Positions 1-9,659 of a stretch of 62,703 nt of DNA are shown piece after piece. The DNA is from Sulfuriferula sp. Its GTDB lineage: Bacteria > Pseudomonadota > Gammaproteobacteria > Burkholderiales > Sulfuriferulaceae. Made by a program: the position numbers and the translations under genes. Each line of letters begins with the position of its first letter. Position 1 is the stretch's first letter. The DNA lies in NCBI GenBank assembly GCA_013140765.1, contig JABFSE010000015.1, positions 1 to 62,703 on the forward strand. The letters run 5' to 3'. The notes beneath the pieces were generated by a model. The model was given only the letters and a program-made list of their open reading frames with translations, did not search any database and was not told the DNA's origin.

Positions 1-125
1 GCGGTTATCGGCGCGGCGATGCGTAAACTCGTCCACCTTATCTATGGCGTAGTGAAGTCTGGCAAGCCATTTGATGCTAATTTCGCTAATAAGGGGCTTG
101 CTATTCAAGACGGTATCTGACCCCG
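1..125 (+). mobile_element. IS110-family insertion sequence, 3' end with transposase C-terminus (partial)
   Basis: The window opens inside an open frame whose last 39 residues begin AVIGAAMRKLVHLIYGVVKS and end at a TGA at 118-120. The 'AAMRKL-hhhhYGVLKSGKPF' style ending is typical of IS110/IS1111-family DEDD transposases (family knowledge). Positions 3-125 reappear exactly, as reverse complement, at 62581-62703; identity stops after the CCCCG that follows the stop codon, so the element boundary is close to 125. The rest of the gene lies outside the window. The copy points rightwards. Confidence 0.8.
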
Positions 126-148
126 TTTATGCGTTTATGTGGTTATTT

Positions 149-180
149 GGGGTCAGTTCTAACAATCAAACATTTTAACC
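149..180. repeat. Copy 1 of a ~31-bp dispersed repeat (GGGGTCAGTTCTAACA core)
   Basis: The 16-bp core at 149-164 is the exact reverse complement of 19795-19810. Similarity extends, with a 1-nt gap and a few mismatches, to about 32 bp (149-180 against 19780-19810). It lies just outside the IS110 end and upstream of relA. It may be the end of a small non-autonomous element or a REP-like repeat; this is inferred, and no transposase accompanies it. Confidence 0.5.
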
Positions 181-193
181 GTTCGTTTTGCGG

Positions 194-199
194 TATAAT
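194..199 (+). promoter_or_regulatory. Probable -10 box of relA
   Basis: A perfect TATAAT stands 34 nt before the relA start codon. No convincing -35 hexamer is visible at 16-18 nt spacing, so the promoter is supported only by the -10 box and its position. Confidence 0.4.
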
Positions 200-233
200 G
201 GGTGTTATTGCTTAGGTTTGTGGTGGGAGTTTA

Positions 234-2378
234 ATGGTTACGACGACAAATAGCGTTGTGCAGGATGATGCGAATATAGATCGCTTGGTGGCTGGGATGG
301 CTGGCGGGGATGCTGATATGGTGCGGCAGGTGGCGGCTTGGTCGTTGGCGCAGGCTGATGTGGCTTTTGTGGCGGGCTGTGGGCGTTGGCAACATGCTTT
401 GGGTACGGCGTTGCAGGTGGTGGATTTGCATTTGGATGCGCACAGTGTGGCGGCGGCGTTGTTGCTGGGTTTGGCGTTGGACACGGATGTACCTGTGCCT
501 GCGGCGGTGCTGAAGCTGGCGCAGGGTGTGGCGCAGATGGATAGTGTGGCGCAGTTGATTACGGGGCAGGGGGATGGGCGTAATCAGGTGGAAAATCTGC
601 GGCAGATGTTGTTGGCGATGGTGGAGGATGTGCGCGTGGTGCTGATTAAGTTGGCGGAACGCGCTCATGCTTTGCGACTGGTCACGCCGAGTACGGATGA
701 GGTGGCGCGTTGGCAAGTGGCGCAGGAGGTGCGTGAGTTGTTTGCGCCGCTGGCGAATCGTTTGGGTGTGTGGCAGGTTAAGTGGGAAATGGAGGATTTG
801 GCTTATCGTATTTTAGAGCCTGTGCATTATAAGCAGATTGCGAAGTTGCTCGATGAAAAGCGGTTGGATAGGGAACGTTATATTGATGATGTGCTGGCGA
901 TATTGCGGGCGGAGTTGGCGGCGGCAGGTATTAAGGCGGAAGTGACGGGACGACCTAAGCATATTGTGAGTATTATCAATAAGATGAAGCGTAAGCATTT
1001 GGCTTTTGAGCAGCTGTATGATATTCGCGCGGTGCGCATTTTAGTGCCTGAGCTAAAAGATTGTTACACCGCTTTGGGTATCGTGCATCATTTGTGGCAG
1101 CCGATTGCGGGTGAGTTTGATGATTATATTGCGCATCCTAAGAGTAATCATTATCAGTCTTTGCATACGGGTATGTTGGGGCCTGAGCATAAGGCACTGG
1201 AGGTGCAGATACGGACTTTTGCTATGCACAATTATGCGGAACTGGGTGTGGCGGCGCATTGGCGTTATAAGGAAGGGGCGACTAAACCGACGGGAACGGA
1301 GGATAAGGTTGCTTGGCTACGGCAGATTTTGCAGTGGAAAGATGATGTGGCTGACGGTCAGGCATTGGCCGATTTGTTTAAGAATGAGCTGTTTCAGGAC
1401 AGGATTTATGTGCTGACGCCGCAAGGTCGGGTGGTGGATTTGGCGGCGGGCGCGAGTCCTGTGGATTTTGCTTATCATCTGCACACGGATTTAGGGCATC
1501 GTTGCCGTGGGGCGAAAGTCGATGGTGCGATTGTGCCCTTGAATACGCCATTAAAAAATGGGCAACGGGTGGAGATTTTAACGGCAAAACAGGGTACGCC
1601 TAGCCGCGATTGGTTGAATTCTGCTTTGGGTTATTTAGTAACGCCGCGTGCGCGGGCGAAGGTGCGACATTGGTTTCGCTATCAGTTTTTTACTGAAAAT
1701 ATCGCGCAAGGGCGTGAGTTGCTTGATAAGGAGTTGCGTCGTTTAGGTGCGAATGATGTTAATCTCGATAAGCTGGCTAATAAAATTGGCGAGCCTAAAG
1801 GCGATGAGTTTTTTGCGGCGATTGGACGCGGTGATGTTAGCGTTAAGCAGTTGAGTGATGCGATAGCCGCGTTGCAAGCACCACTACCTGTGGCGGTAGT
1901 GGCCAAACGGGGTTTGCCGCAGGCGGGTAAATATAAGTCGGATACGGTGTTGATTGAAGGGGTAGGTGGCTTACCTGTGACTTTTGCGCGTTGTTGCCAG
2001 CCAGTACCGCCTGCCATGATTATGGGCTATGCAACGCAGGGGCGTGGGGTGACGATACACAGGGCAGATTGCAGTAATGTGACACGGGTGCAAGGTGAGC
2101 GCAAGGCGCGTTTGCTGGCGGCGAGTTGGGCGGGAGAGGTTGAGCAGTTTAGCTGTGAAATACAAGTAAGCGCATACGACAGGCATGGTTTGCTCCGCGA
2201 TATATCGGATATTTTTGCTAAGGCGCATATTGCCGTGACGCAGGTGAATACGGAGTCGCAAGGTGAAATGGCGGATATGTTGTTTCGTATTTTAGTCACG
2301 CAGCCTGAGCAGGTGCAGCGGGTATTAAGCAAAATTTTAGCACTGGCTAATGTGGTCAGTGCGGTTGAGAGGGTATGA
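234..2378 (+). CDS. relA: RelA, (p)ppGpp synthetase I (GTP pyrophosphokinase)
   Basis: Long RelA/SpoT-homologue of 714 residues, the enzyme that makes (p)ppGpp from ATP and GTP/GDP during the stringent response. Order seen: an N-terminal HD-like region without an intact HD pair (about 40-190), synthetase domain starting near residue 240 with RPKHIVSIINKMKRKH, the EFDD motif near 293, TGS domain near 388-455 (DRIYVLTPQGRVVDL), a Cys-Cys zinc-finger-like segment near 586 (TFARCCQPVPP) and an ACT domain at about 640-705. The ExDD motif and degenerate HD indicate a synthetase-only RelA rather than bifunctional SpoT. The ATG follows a GGTGGGAG ribosome site. It overlaps the next gene by 4 nt (ATGA). 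Confidence 0.93.
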   Translation: MVTTTNSVVQDDANIDRLVAGMAGGDADMVRQVAAWSLAQADVAFVAGCGRWQHALGTALQVVDLHLDAHSVAAALLLGLALDTDVPVPAAVLKLAQGVAQMDSVAQLITGQGDGRNQVENLRQMLLAMVEDVRVVLIKLAERAHALRLVTPSTDEVARWQVAQEVRELFAPLANRLGVWQVKWEMEDLAYRILEPVHYKQIAKLLDEKRLDRERYIDDVLAILRAELAAAGIKAEVTGRPKHIVSIINKMKRKHLAFEQLYDIRAVRILVPELKDCYTALGIVHHLWQPIAGEFDDYIAHPKSNHYQSLHTGMLGPEHKALEVQIRTFAMHNYAELGVAAHWRYKEGATKPTGTEDKVAWLRQILQWKDDVADGQALADLFKNELFQDRIYVLTPQGRVVDLAAGASPVDFAYHLHTDLGHRCRGAKVDGAIVPLNTPLKNGQRVEILTAKQGTPSRDWLNSALGYLVTPRARAKVRHWFRYQFFTENIAQGRELLDKELRRLGANDVNLDKLANKIGEPKGDEFFAAIGRGDVSVKQLSDAIAALQAPLPVAVVAKRGLPQAGKYKSDTVLIEGVGGLPVTFARCCQPVPPAMIMGYATQGRGVTIHRADCSNVTRVQGERKARLLAASWAGEVEQFSCEIQVSAYDRHGLLRDISDIFAKAHIAVTQVNTESQGEMADMLFRILVTQPEQVQRVLSKILALANVVSAVERV

Positions 2379-2608
2379 GTATGCAAGGCAGTCAGCAAGT
2401 TGAATTTGAGTTGCAAGGTGAGTTTGTTGAGTTAAATCAATTGCTCAAGCTGGTGGGTGTGGTGGATAGCGGCGGTGCTGGCAAACATTTGGTGGCGGAA
2501 GGTTTGGTGACGGTGGATGGCCAGTTGGAGTTACGTAAAACGTGCAAAATCCGCACTGGGCAGGTGGTTGCGCTAGGTGATGTGGTGATACGGGTGGTGG
2601 GCGTCTAG
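2375..2608 (+). CDS. Small S4-domain RNA-binding protein (YbcJ-like)
   Basis: 77 residues, essentially one S4 RNA-binding domain: the helix-turn-helix part LNQLLKLVGVVDSGGAGKHL followed by the VAEGLVTVDGQLELRKTCKI strand region, and a C-terminal GQVVALGDVVIRVV. This matches the stand-alone S4 proteins of the YbcJ type, which bind RNA but have no settled role. The start overlaps the relA stop (ATGA), implying translational coupling. A second ATG at 2381 would shorten it by two residues. Confidence 0.85.
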   Translation: MSMQGSQQVEFELQGEFVELNQLLKLVGVVDSGGAGKHLVAEGLVTVDGQLELRKTCKIRTGQVVALGDVVIRVVGV

Positions 2609-2679
2609 TACATATCGCCTATAGTGCTATGTGCCTGCGCCCCCTATTATGCTGAATCTGTTAAAAAAAGAGGCGTTAT

Positions 2680-3948
2680 ATGTTATTTGAGAGCTTTGCA
2701 ACCGCGCAATCGGTGCTGTTATGGGTGACATTCGGGCTGGCATTAGTGCTGGGTCTGGTGGCGAATAAAACCAATTTTTGCACCATGGGCGCAGTGTCTG
2801 ATTGGGTTAATATGGGCGATTTTGGGCGGATGCGGGCTTGGCTATTGGCGATGGCAGTGGCGATGTTGGGCGTGTCGGTGTTGGAGTATTTGGGCATGGC
2901 GAATTTAGATGCGTCGTTCCCACCGTATCGTGGCGGTCAGCTTATTTGGGCTGAAAACATCCTAGGCGGCATACTGTTTGGTATCGGCATGACCTTTGCA
3001 TCTGGTTGCGGTAATAAAACCTTGGTGCGTATAGGCGGCGGTAACATTAAGTCTATAGTCGTGCTGCTGATTATCGCGGTAATCGCTTATTTTATGGTTA
3101 ATCCTTTTCCTGGTACGGATAAAACACTATTTACGGTGTTGTTTCTGAGTTGGTTGCGTCCATTGGCTGTGAATGTAGGCGCACATCAGGACTTGGCTTC
3201 GTTTCTGGTGACTGATGTGAGCTTGAAGCAAGCGCGTTTAGTGTTGGGTGTGCTGGTGGCTTTGTTGATTGCGGCATTTGTATTCAAGTCGCGTGATTTT
3301 CGTAGCAATAAAGATCACGTCATTGGCGGCTTAGTGGTGGGTTTGGTGGTGTTGGGTGCTTGGTATGTAAGTAGTACGGTTGGGGTAAAAACGACGGATG
3401 GTACTACTTATACGCTACAGTCATATGTGCAAGAATGGGATTTTGTGGCAGGTTCGAATGAAGTCAAGCCTGCTGATAGTCGTCCGTTAAGCCCGCAGTC
3501 ATTCACTTTTATCAACCCTATGGGTCAAACGTTGGGTTATGCCGCTGGCAAATTTGATAGCAGTTTGCTGACATTCGGCGTGATGGCATTGGCGGGTGTG
3601 ATAGCGGGTTCGTTGCTGTGGTCGTTGTTGAGCCGCAATTTCCGTATTGAATGGTTTGCGTCAGTGGGTGATTTCGGTAACCATGTTTTCGGTGCGATAT
3701 TGATGGGATTCGGCGGCGTGCTGGCGATGGGTTGCACTATCGGTCAAGGTATTACGGGGATGTCAACGTTGGCACTGGGTTCGTTCCTAGCGTTCATTAG
3801 TATCGTGTTTGGTAGTGCGATTACTATGCGTGTGCAGTATTACAAGCTGGTTTATGAGGCGGATGCGAGTTTGCTTGGCGCGTTGTTAAGCAGTTTGGTT
3901 GATTTCAAATTATTGCCTAAATGTATGCGTAAACTCGAAGCGGTTTAA
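2680..3948 (+). CDS. YeeE/YedE-family sulfur-compound transporter (TsuA-like)
   Basis: Polytopic inner-membrane protein of 422 residues with two YeeE/YedE halves. The conserved half-motifs are visible: FASGCGNKTLVRIGGGN near residue 106 and LAMGCTIGQGITGMSTLALG near residue 348, each with the Cys that in TsuA relays thiosulfate through the membrane. Family knowledge supports uptake of thiosulfate or another reduced sulfur compound; the actual substrate cannot be read from the sequence. A predicted non-membrane segment lies at about 240-280. Its own ribosome site (AAAGAGG) precedes the ATG, and a strong terminator follows, so it is probably a single-gene unit. No TusA/sulfurtransferase gene is adjacent. 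Confidence 0.85.
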   Translation: MLFESFATAQSVLLWVTFGLALVLGLVANKTNFCTMGAVSDWVNMGDFGRMRAWLLAMAVAMLGVSVLEYLGMANLDASFPPYRGGQLIWAENILGGILFGIGMTFASGCGNKTLVRIGGGNIKSIVVLLIIAVIAYFMVNPFPGTDKTLFTVLFLSWLRPLAVNVGAHQDLASFLVTDVSLKQARLVLGVLVALLIAAFVFKSRDFRSNKDHVIGGLVVGLVVLGAWYVSSTVGVKTTDGTTYTLQSYVQEWDFVAGSNEVKPADSRPLSPQSFTFINPMGQTLGYAAGKFDSSLLTFGVMALAGVIAGSLLWSLLSRNFRIEWFASVGDFGNHVFGAILMGFGGVLAMGCTIGQGITGMSTLALGSFLAFISIVFGSAITMRVQYYKLVYEADASLLGALLSSLVDFKLLPKCMRKLEAV

Positions 3949-3960
3949 GTTGCATGAGTG

Positions 3961-4002
3961 AAAAGCCCCTATGCACGTTAATCTGTGCATAGGGGCTTTT
4001 TT
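3961..4002 (+). terminator. Rho-independent terminator after the YeeE/YedE gene
   Basis: A perfect 16-bp stem, AAAAGCCCCTATGCAC (3961-3976) with GTGCATAGGGGCTTTT (3985-4000), an 8-nt loop, and a run of T continuing to 4002. A-rich on the other side, so it could work in both directions. Confidence 0.9.
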
Positions 4003-4128
4003 ATGCGTGAATAGCCTGCTATTACGTCTGACAAACTATTGCCAATATCATGACAAACCTATACAGTCTGGGCTACTGATTTCCGTCATATTCAGTTGCG
4101 TTATTTTTTGGAATGTTAATGGTATGTG

Positions 4129-6753
4129 ATGATTACTATGCAGATAAATGAATTAGAAGCCAAATTACAACAGACGCAAATTATCTTAGATAAATCGCCG
4201 TCTTTGGTTTTTTTAATGGTTCCTGAAACGTTGCAGTTTGTTTTTGTCAATGCTAGTTTATTGACTTGCCTAGATTATAGTCAAGATGAAATGTTGGCTA
4301 TGTCGGCAAATCAGCTTAACCCCGCCTTTTCTGATGATTACTGCCAATCAATTTTAGCCCCGCTGTTAAGCGGCGAGCAAGAATCGGTTGATTTTGAGAT
4401 GGCATTCATCCGTAAAAATCATGAGATTGTGCCTGTTGCCATGTTCCTGCGTCTGGTTGAGATGGGGGACAGTAAATTGCTATTAGCGATTGCGCACGAT
4501 ATTACGATTAAGCAACAGCACGAAGCCCACATATCGCGGCTGACTAATTTTTATAAAGCATTGAGTGAGGTCAATCAAGCGATAGTGCGTATGCACGATG
4601 AAGCGGCGTTATTTCCATTGGTTTGTCGGGTGGCTGTGGAATTGGGTGGCGTGGCTATGGCGTTTATTGCGCAAGTCGATGCGCGACAAGGTTGGATTAA
4701 ACCTGTCGTGAGCTATGGACACGGCAAATCGTCTGTGGATGGTTTGGTGATTGCCGTCACTGAGCAAACAGGAATACTGGCGACAGCGTTTCATGAGCGA
4801 CGCATAGTGGTGATTGATAATAGTGCAGTCGATAAACTCAGCTATCTGGCTGATGAAGATGTACGGACATTCGGCTGGCAATCGGCGGCAACGTTTCCTA
4901 TTATGCGGGCAGGCGAGGTGTTTGCATTATTAACCGTACATCATCAGTATAGCCACGCGTTTGAGTTGCCATTGGTGAATTTAATCTCTGAAATGTGTGG
5001 GGATATTTCTTTTGCGCTGGATAATTTTGATCGCGAACATCAGCGAAAACTATTAGAAGATGAGTCGAAACAGGCTTCATTGGTGTATCAATACAGCAGT
5101 CAAGCGATGATGGTGACGGATGCGGATAATCAGATTATTTCAGTAAATCATGCCTATACCACAGTAACAGGCTATGCCGCGCATGAGGTGATAGGTAAAA
5201 ATCCATCCGTCTTGTCGTCAGGTCGCCACGATGCCGAGTTTTATAAAACCATCTGGAATACGCTTAAAGCGTATCAGTATTGGCAGGGGCGTATTTGGAG
5301 CAAGCGTAAAAACGGTGAAATATATCCTGAATGGATGGCTATCAATCTAGTGCTAGATGAAGAGGGTGAGCCTTATCGCTATGTCGCCACATTTTATGAT
5401 ATTACTGACAAAGTACGCGCAGAGGAGTTGATTTGGAAGCAAGCCAATTATGACCTGCTGACGGAATTGCCTAATCGCTATATGTTACATCAGCGGTTGG
5501 TGCAGGAGGTTAGCTATGCCCAACATAGCGGGCATGGCGTAGCTTTGTTGTACATAGACTTGGATCAATTCAAGGAGGTGAACGACACTTTGGGTCACCA
5601 GATGGGCGACTTATTATTGGTGCAAGTCGCTCAACGAATACGCTTGGCAGTTAATAGCAACGATATTGTGGCTAGGTTAGGCGGTGATGAGTTTGTGGTC
5701 ATCGTGCCTTTATCGGATGGTAAAGACAATTTGACAGACATTGCGCAAAACGTGATTACGCAACTTGCGGCGAGTTTCGATATATCGGTCGATAAACGTG
5801 TTATTCATATTTCTGCCAGTATCGGTATTGCTTTGTGCCCTGATGACGCAAACACAGCAGACGATTTATTAAGAGAGGCCGAGCAAGCAATGTATGCGGC
5901 CAAGCAGGCAGGGCGTAATCGTTTGAGCTTTTACACTGTTGCGCTACAACAGAAAGCCCAGAATAGATTGCGCTTGTTATCTGATTTACGCTACGCATTG
6001 ACGACGCAACAGTTTGAGCTACATTTCCAACCTATAGTGGATTTGAACACGGGCAGAATTACGAAAGCAGAAGCCTTAATACGTTGGCAACATCCTGAAC
6101 ATGGATGGATGAGCCCTGTGGAATTTATTCCGCTTGCTGAAGAAACAGGCTTGATTATCGCGCTGGGTGATTGGGTGTTCAAAGAGGCGGCAACATGGGC
6201 GCGACGCTGGCAACAAAATAGCGCAGATGGTAGCAGTATTCAGGTGAGTGTTAATATGTCTCCTGTGCAATTCAAAGATGCAACGGTAAAACTGGCAGAC
6301 TGGTTGGCTTATTTACAAAATTTAGGTTTGTCTGGCGAAAATCTAGTCATAGAAATAACGGAAGGCTTGCTCTTAGACGCTTCTACCTTGATTACGGATA
6401 AGTTACTGACGTTCCGTGACGCGGGGATTAAAGTGTCTATGGATGATTTTGGCACGGGTTATTCTGCTTTATCCTATCTAAAAAAATTCGATATAGATTA
6501 CTTAAAAATAGATCAATCATTTGTGCGTGATATTTGCATAGACCCTAGTGATTTAGCATTGTCAGAGGCTATTGTGGTGATGGCGCACAAGCTAGGCTTA
6601 AGGGTGATTGCCGAGGGAGTAGAAACAGCGGCGCAACGCGATTTGCTGGTGCAGTGCGGTTGCGATTATGCACAAGGTTATTATTTTTCTCCCGCTTTGC
6701 CACCCGCTGAATTTGAGCTATTTATTCGTGATAATCAAGCCGCCGCCATCTGA
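4129..6753 (+). CDS. PAS-GAF-PAS-GGDEF-EAL cyclic-di-GMP signalling protein
   Basis: About 874 residues, no obvious membrane segment. Order: PAS (about 15-125), GAF-like domain (about 160-295), second PAS (about 325-440, with [19 protein letters not shown]), GGDEF (about 450-610) and EAL (about 620-870). The cyclase motif [11 protein letters not shown] is intact near residue 515. The phosphodiesterase half keeps [47 protein letters not shown] and AEGVET, so both activities are possible; bifunctional proteins often use one in vivo. Start is uncertain: GTG 4126, ATG 4129 or ATG 4138, none with a clear ribosome site. The 3' end overlaps convergent panD by 19 bp. Confidence 0.92.
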   Translation: MITMQINELEAKLQQTQIILDKSPSLVFLMVPETLQFVFVNASLLTCLDYSQDEMLAMSANQLNPAFSDDYCQSILAPLLSGEQESVDFEMAFIRKNHEIVPVAMFLRLVEMGDSKLLLAIAHDITIKQQHEAHISRLTNFYKALSEVNQAIVRMHDEAALFPLVCRVAVELGGVAMAFIAQVDARQGWIKPVVSYGHGKSSVDGLVIAVTEQTGILATAFHERRIVVIDNSAVDKLSYLADEDVRTFGWQSAATFPIMRAGEVFALLTVHHQYSHAFELPLVNLISEMCGDISFALDNFDREHQRKLLEDESKQASLVYQYSSQAMMVTDADNQIISVNHAYTTVTGYAAHEVIGKNPSVLSSGRHDAEFYKTIWNTLKAYQYWQGRIWSKRKNGEIYPEWMAINLVLDEEGEPYRYVATFYDITDKVRAEELIWKQANYDLLTELPNRYMLHQRLVQEVSYAQHSGHGVALLYIDLDQFKEVNDTLGHQMGDLLLVQVAQRIRLAVNSNDIVARLGGDEFVVIVPLSDGKDNLTDIAQNVITQLAASFDISVDKRVIHISASIGIALCPDDANTADDLLREAEQAMYAAKQAGRNRLSFYTVALQQKAQNRLRLLSDLRYALTTQQFELHFQPIVDLNTGRITKAEALIRWQHPEHGWMSPVEFIPLAEETGLIIALGDWVFKEAATWARRWQQNSADGSSIQVSVNMSPVQFKDATVKLADWLAYLQNLGLSGENLVIEITEGLLLDASTLITDKLLTFRDAGIKVSMDDFGTGYSALSYLKKFDIDYLKIDQSFVRDICIDPSDLALSEAIVVMAHKLGLRVIAEGVETAAQRDLLVQCGCDYAQGYYFSPALPPAEFELFIRDNQAAAI

Positions 6754-7121
6754 ACAGGGATGTGGTTGCGGCTGTTTTTAATGCGATTATGCTCATCCAC
6801 GTAAATGAGTTGTGGTGCGTAGTTTGCTAACTCGGTTTCGGTGTAGCTGGCAAAAGTAGCGATGATTAAAATATCACCTGGATTGGCTTTGTGCGCCGCC
6901 GCGCCGTTGACGGAAATCGTGCCTGAGTCACGTTCTGCGCGGATGGCGTAGGTGGTGAAACGCTCACCATTGCTGACGTTGTAAATGTCAATTTGCTGAT
7001 ATTCAAGAATATCAGCCGCCGCGAGTAAAGTGTCATCTATCGCACATGAGCCCTCGTAATGCAATTCGGATTGCGTTACAGTGACACGATGCAACTTGGA
7101 TTTGAGCATGGTTCTTTGCAT
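6735..7121 (-). CDS. panD: Aspartate 1-decarboxylase PanD (pyruvoyl enzyme)
   Basis: 128 residues. Converts L-aspartate to beta-alanine for pantothenate and CoA synthesis. The self-cleavage site is visible in HYEGSCAID (Gly-Ser; the Ser becomes the pyruvoyl group). The fold-typical [17 protein letters not shown] and [10 protein letters not shown] segments are present. The start [15 protein letters not shown] matches betaproteobacterial PanD proteins, so the outer ATG is preferred. The last 19 bp overlap the 3' end of the GGDEF-EAL gene on the other strand. No panB or panC is adjacent. Confidence 0.95.
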   Translation of the reverse strand: MQRTMLKSKLHRVTVTQSELHYEGSCAIDDTLLAAADILEYQQIDIYNVSNGERFTTYAIRAERDSGTISVNGAAAHKANPGDILIIATFASYTETELANYAPQLIYVDEHNRIKNSRNHIPVQMAAA

Positions 7122-7189
7122 GTTTTAACCTTTAGTGGTCATGTTTTATGCCTGCTATTATAAGCGTAAACATGCCCACTCGCACTAGA

Positions 7190-7741
7190 TTAGTCTTCGT
7201 CTATCTCTTCAGTAAGGTCATCGTTCGTGGCTAATTCGGGGTGCGCCGCTTCGATAATTTCACGTATTAGCTTGAATAGCGCACGACTGCTTTTAGGTGC
7301 TTGTTGCAGGCTGGCTTCTTTGCGGGCGTTACGTATTAAGGTGCGTAGTTGCTGAATATCGGCGGCCGGGTGGTCGGCAATAAATAAGGTGACTGCGCCG
7401 TCGTCGTTAATGAGTTTGGTGCGCCAGTGTTCCATTTGGTGAAATATGGCGTTTTCGTCGCCGTGATTATTGCGCCATCTTTCTAACTGGTTGGCAATCG
7501 GTTGCGCGTCAACGATACGCATTAAACGTCCTATATATTGCTTTTGACGACTCAGCGCACCATGCGCAGTAATGCGTTTGGCGGCATCTATGGCATCACG
7601 CAGGGTTTCAGGCAAGTCCAGTTTATTGAGTTTACCTTTAGGGAGCGCAATCAATTCTTCGCCCAGTTTTTGTAATGCCGTCATTTGGCGTTTGATTTCG
7701 CTTTTGCTAATAACGGGGATTTCGTCTTCTATTTCTTCCAT
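7190..7741 (-). CDS. yjgA: YjgA / DUF615 ribosome-associated protein
   Basis: 183 residues from the ATG encoding MEEIEDEIPVISKSEIKRQM. Family features: 'KSEIKRQMTALQKLGEELI', 'LPETLRDAIDAAKRITAHGA', 'RQKQYIGRLMR' and an acidic C-terminus. YjgA/DarP associates with late 50S precursors in E. coli (known for the family). The frame stays open upstream by 35 codons, but that part overlaps the 5' region of pmbA and lacks family similarity. In many proteobacteria yjgA and pmbA are divergent neighbours, as here. Confidence 0.9.
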   Translation of the reverse strand: MEEIEDEIPVISKSEIKRQMTALQKLGEELIALPKGKLNKLDLPETLRDAIDAAKRITAHGALSRQKQYIGRLMRIVDAQPIANQLERWRNNHGDENAIFHQMEHWRTKLINDDGAVTLFIADHPAADIQQLRTLIRNARKEASLQQAPKSSRALFKLIREIIEAAHPELATNDDLTEEIDED

Positions 7742-7807
7742 GATGCTCAGGTAGGCTGTAAATGTTGTTATGATAACGGTTTTCGCCTTACTGCGTCTGG
7801 AGTTTTC

Positions 7808-9145
7808 GTGTCTGAACAATTTAGCCATACTAAAAATGAACTGCAATTGCTAGTGCAAGAGATGTTGGATTACGCTAAACAGCAGGGCGCGACAGCCAGT
7901 GCTGCTGAGGCTTCCGAGGGTATGGGGCAGTCGGTGACGGTGCGTAAAGGTGAAGTTGAAACCATAGAATATAATCGTGACAAAGGCATAGGTGTAACGG
8001 TATTTATTGGTCAGCGGCGCGGTAATGCCTCGACTTCTGATTTTAGCCGCACTGCTTTGCGCGATACAGTGGACAAGGCGTTGACGATTGCGCGTTATAC
8101 GGCAGAGGATAGCTTTGCAGGCTTGGCGGACGTGGAACGGCTCGCAACAAACTTGCCTGAGCTGGATTTATATCATCCGTGGCATCATAGTATAGATGAT
8201 GCTATCGCCATGGCGAGGGAGTGTGAAGCGGCGGCGTTGGCGGCAGATACACGGGTGAGCAATTCCGAAGGCGGTAGTGTGAATACGCAGAGCTCGTTGT
8301 TTGTGTATGGTAATAGCTTAGGGTTTTTGGCAGGTTATCCAACCACGCGGCATGGCATTAGCTGTGCTGTCATCGCTGAGTCGGTGCAGGGTATGCAACG
8401 TGATTACTGGTACACCTCAGCGCGGAACGCGGCGGATTTGATGTCGGCGACAGAAGTCGGCAAACGCGCAGGTGAGCGCACTGTGCGGCGTTTGGACGGG
8501 CGTAAAGTCAAAACCTGTCAAGTGCCTGTGTTATTTGAAGCACCGATTGCGGCAGGCTTGATAGGCAGTTTTGTGTCCGCTGTGAGTGGTGCTAGTTTGT
8601 ATCGCAAATCGTCATTTTTGATGGATAGCTTGGGGCAGACGATATTCCCTAGCTGGATGCAAATCAGTGAACGCCCGCATTTGTTGCGGGGGCTGGCAAG
8701 TAGCCCGTTTGACAATGAAGGCGTGGCGACAGTGGATAGAGAAGTTATCCAAGACGGCGTATTGCAAGGCTATTTTTTGAGCAGCTACAGTGCGCGTAAG
8801 CTGGGGATGCAAACGACGGGTAATGCGGGCGGTAGCCACAATCTGCTGGTTAATAATACGGGCGAGGATTTTGCTGGCTTATTGCAAAAAATGGGCACGG
8901 GCTTGCTGGTGACGGAATTGTTGGGGCATGGCACGAATATGGTGACGGGCGATTATTCACGTGGTGCGGCAGGTTTCTGGGTGGAAAATGGTGTGATTCA
9001 GTATGCCGTGGAAGAAATTACGATTGCAGGTAATTTGAAGCAGATGTTCCAAGACATCGTGGCAATAGGCACCGATACCGAAGCACGCGGCTCTAAACAA
9101 ACGGGGTCAATACTGATTGCGCAAATGACGGTGGCAGGGGAATAG
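7808..9145 (+). CDS. pmbA: PmbA/TldE subunit of the TldD-TldE metalloprotease
   Basis: 445 residues. PmbA (TldE) partners TldD in a zinc-dependent protease that matures microcins and degrades CcdA in E. coli; it is the non-catalytic-looking subunit. Family landmarks: SVTVRKGEVETIEYNRDKG, GQRRGNASTSDFS, and near the C-terminus GTGLLVTELLGHGTNMVTGD. A GTG start at 7808 is chosen because GGAG lies 5 nt upstream and the family N-terminus fits; the upstream open frame overlaps yjgA on the other strand. No tldD is present in the window. The TRAP gene dctQ starts 1 nt after the stop. Confidence 0.93.
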   Translation: MSEQFSHTKNELQLLVQEMLDYAKQQGATASAAEASEGMGQSVTVRKGEVETIEYNRDKGIGVTVFIGQRRGNASTSDFSRTALRDTVDKALTIARYTAEDSFAGLADVERLATNLPELDLYHPWHHSIDDAIAMARECEAAALAADTRVSNSEGGSVNTQSSLFVYGNSLGFLAGYPTTRHGISCAVIAESVQGMQRDYWYTSARNAADLMSATEVGKRAGERTVRRLDGRKVKTCQVPVLFEAPIAAGLIGSFVSAVSGASLYRKSSFLMDSLGQTIFPSWMQISERPHLLRGLASSPFDNEGVATVDREVIQDGVLQGYFLSSYSARKLGMQTTGNAGGSHNLLVNNTGEDFAGLLQKMGTGLLVTELLGHGTNMVTGDYSRGAAGFWVENGVIQYAVEEITIAGNLKQMFQDIVAIGTDTEARGSKQTGSILIAQMTVAGE

Positions 9146-9146
9146 A

Positions 9147-9659
9147 TTGGGTGCTTTATTAAAACTCGCTGATTTAATCGACGCATTGAATGAACGCGTA
9201 GGGCAGAGCGTGAAATGGCTGGTGTTACTGGTTACATTGATTTCTGCTGGCAATGCGTTGGTGCGCTATACGCTGGGCGTTAGCTCAAATGCGGGCTTGG
9301 AAATACAGTGGTATTTATTCGGTGCAGTTTTTTTATTGGCAGCAGGTTACACTTTAAAGCACAACGCGCATGTGCGCATAGATTTTATTTATGGGCGATT
9401 ATCTAAGCGCGGGCAAGCATGGCTGGATGTATTGGGCACGTTGCTGTTTTTGTTGCCTTTTACGGCGCTGATTATTTGGTTTTCTTGGGATATGTTTCTG
9501 CTGGCTTGGCAATCTGCAGAAATGTCCCCCGATGCAGGTGGTTTATTGCGTTGGCCGGCTAAACTGCTTATCCCCGTAGGCTTTGTGTTATTGGCGTTAC
9601 AAGGTTTGGCTGAGTTGATTAAAAATGCGGCTGTGTTAGTGCAGGAGACAGGCGCATGA
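9147..9659 (+). CDS. TRAP transporter small permease subunit (DctQ family)
   Basis: 170 residues with four membrane segments (about 22-42, 52-72 with the conserved EIQWYLFGAVFLLAAGYTL, 95-115, 140-160), the DctQ/TRAP small subunit fold. It anchors to the large subunit in a Na+-driven, binding-protein-dependent transporter. Start is TTG at 9147, one base after the pmbA stop, with GGGG ending 7 nt upstream; no ATG is available in that part. It overlaps dctM by 4 nt. Substrate is unknown. Confidence 0.88.
   Translation: MGALLKLADLIDALNERVGQSVKWLVLLVTLISAGNALVRYTLGVSSNAGLEIQWYLFGAVFLLAAGYTLKHNAHVRIDFIYGRLSKRGQAWLDVLGTLLFLLPFTALIIWFSWDMFLLAWQSAEMSPDAGGLLRWPAKLLIPVGFVLLALQGLAELIKNAAVLVQETGA

Noticed and set aside
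231-716. 161-codon minus-strand frame opposite the start of relA
   Set aside because: Shadow of the relA frame: composition (His/Arg/Gln-rich) follows from its codons, and no family or ribosome site is present.
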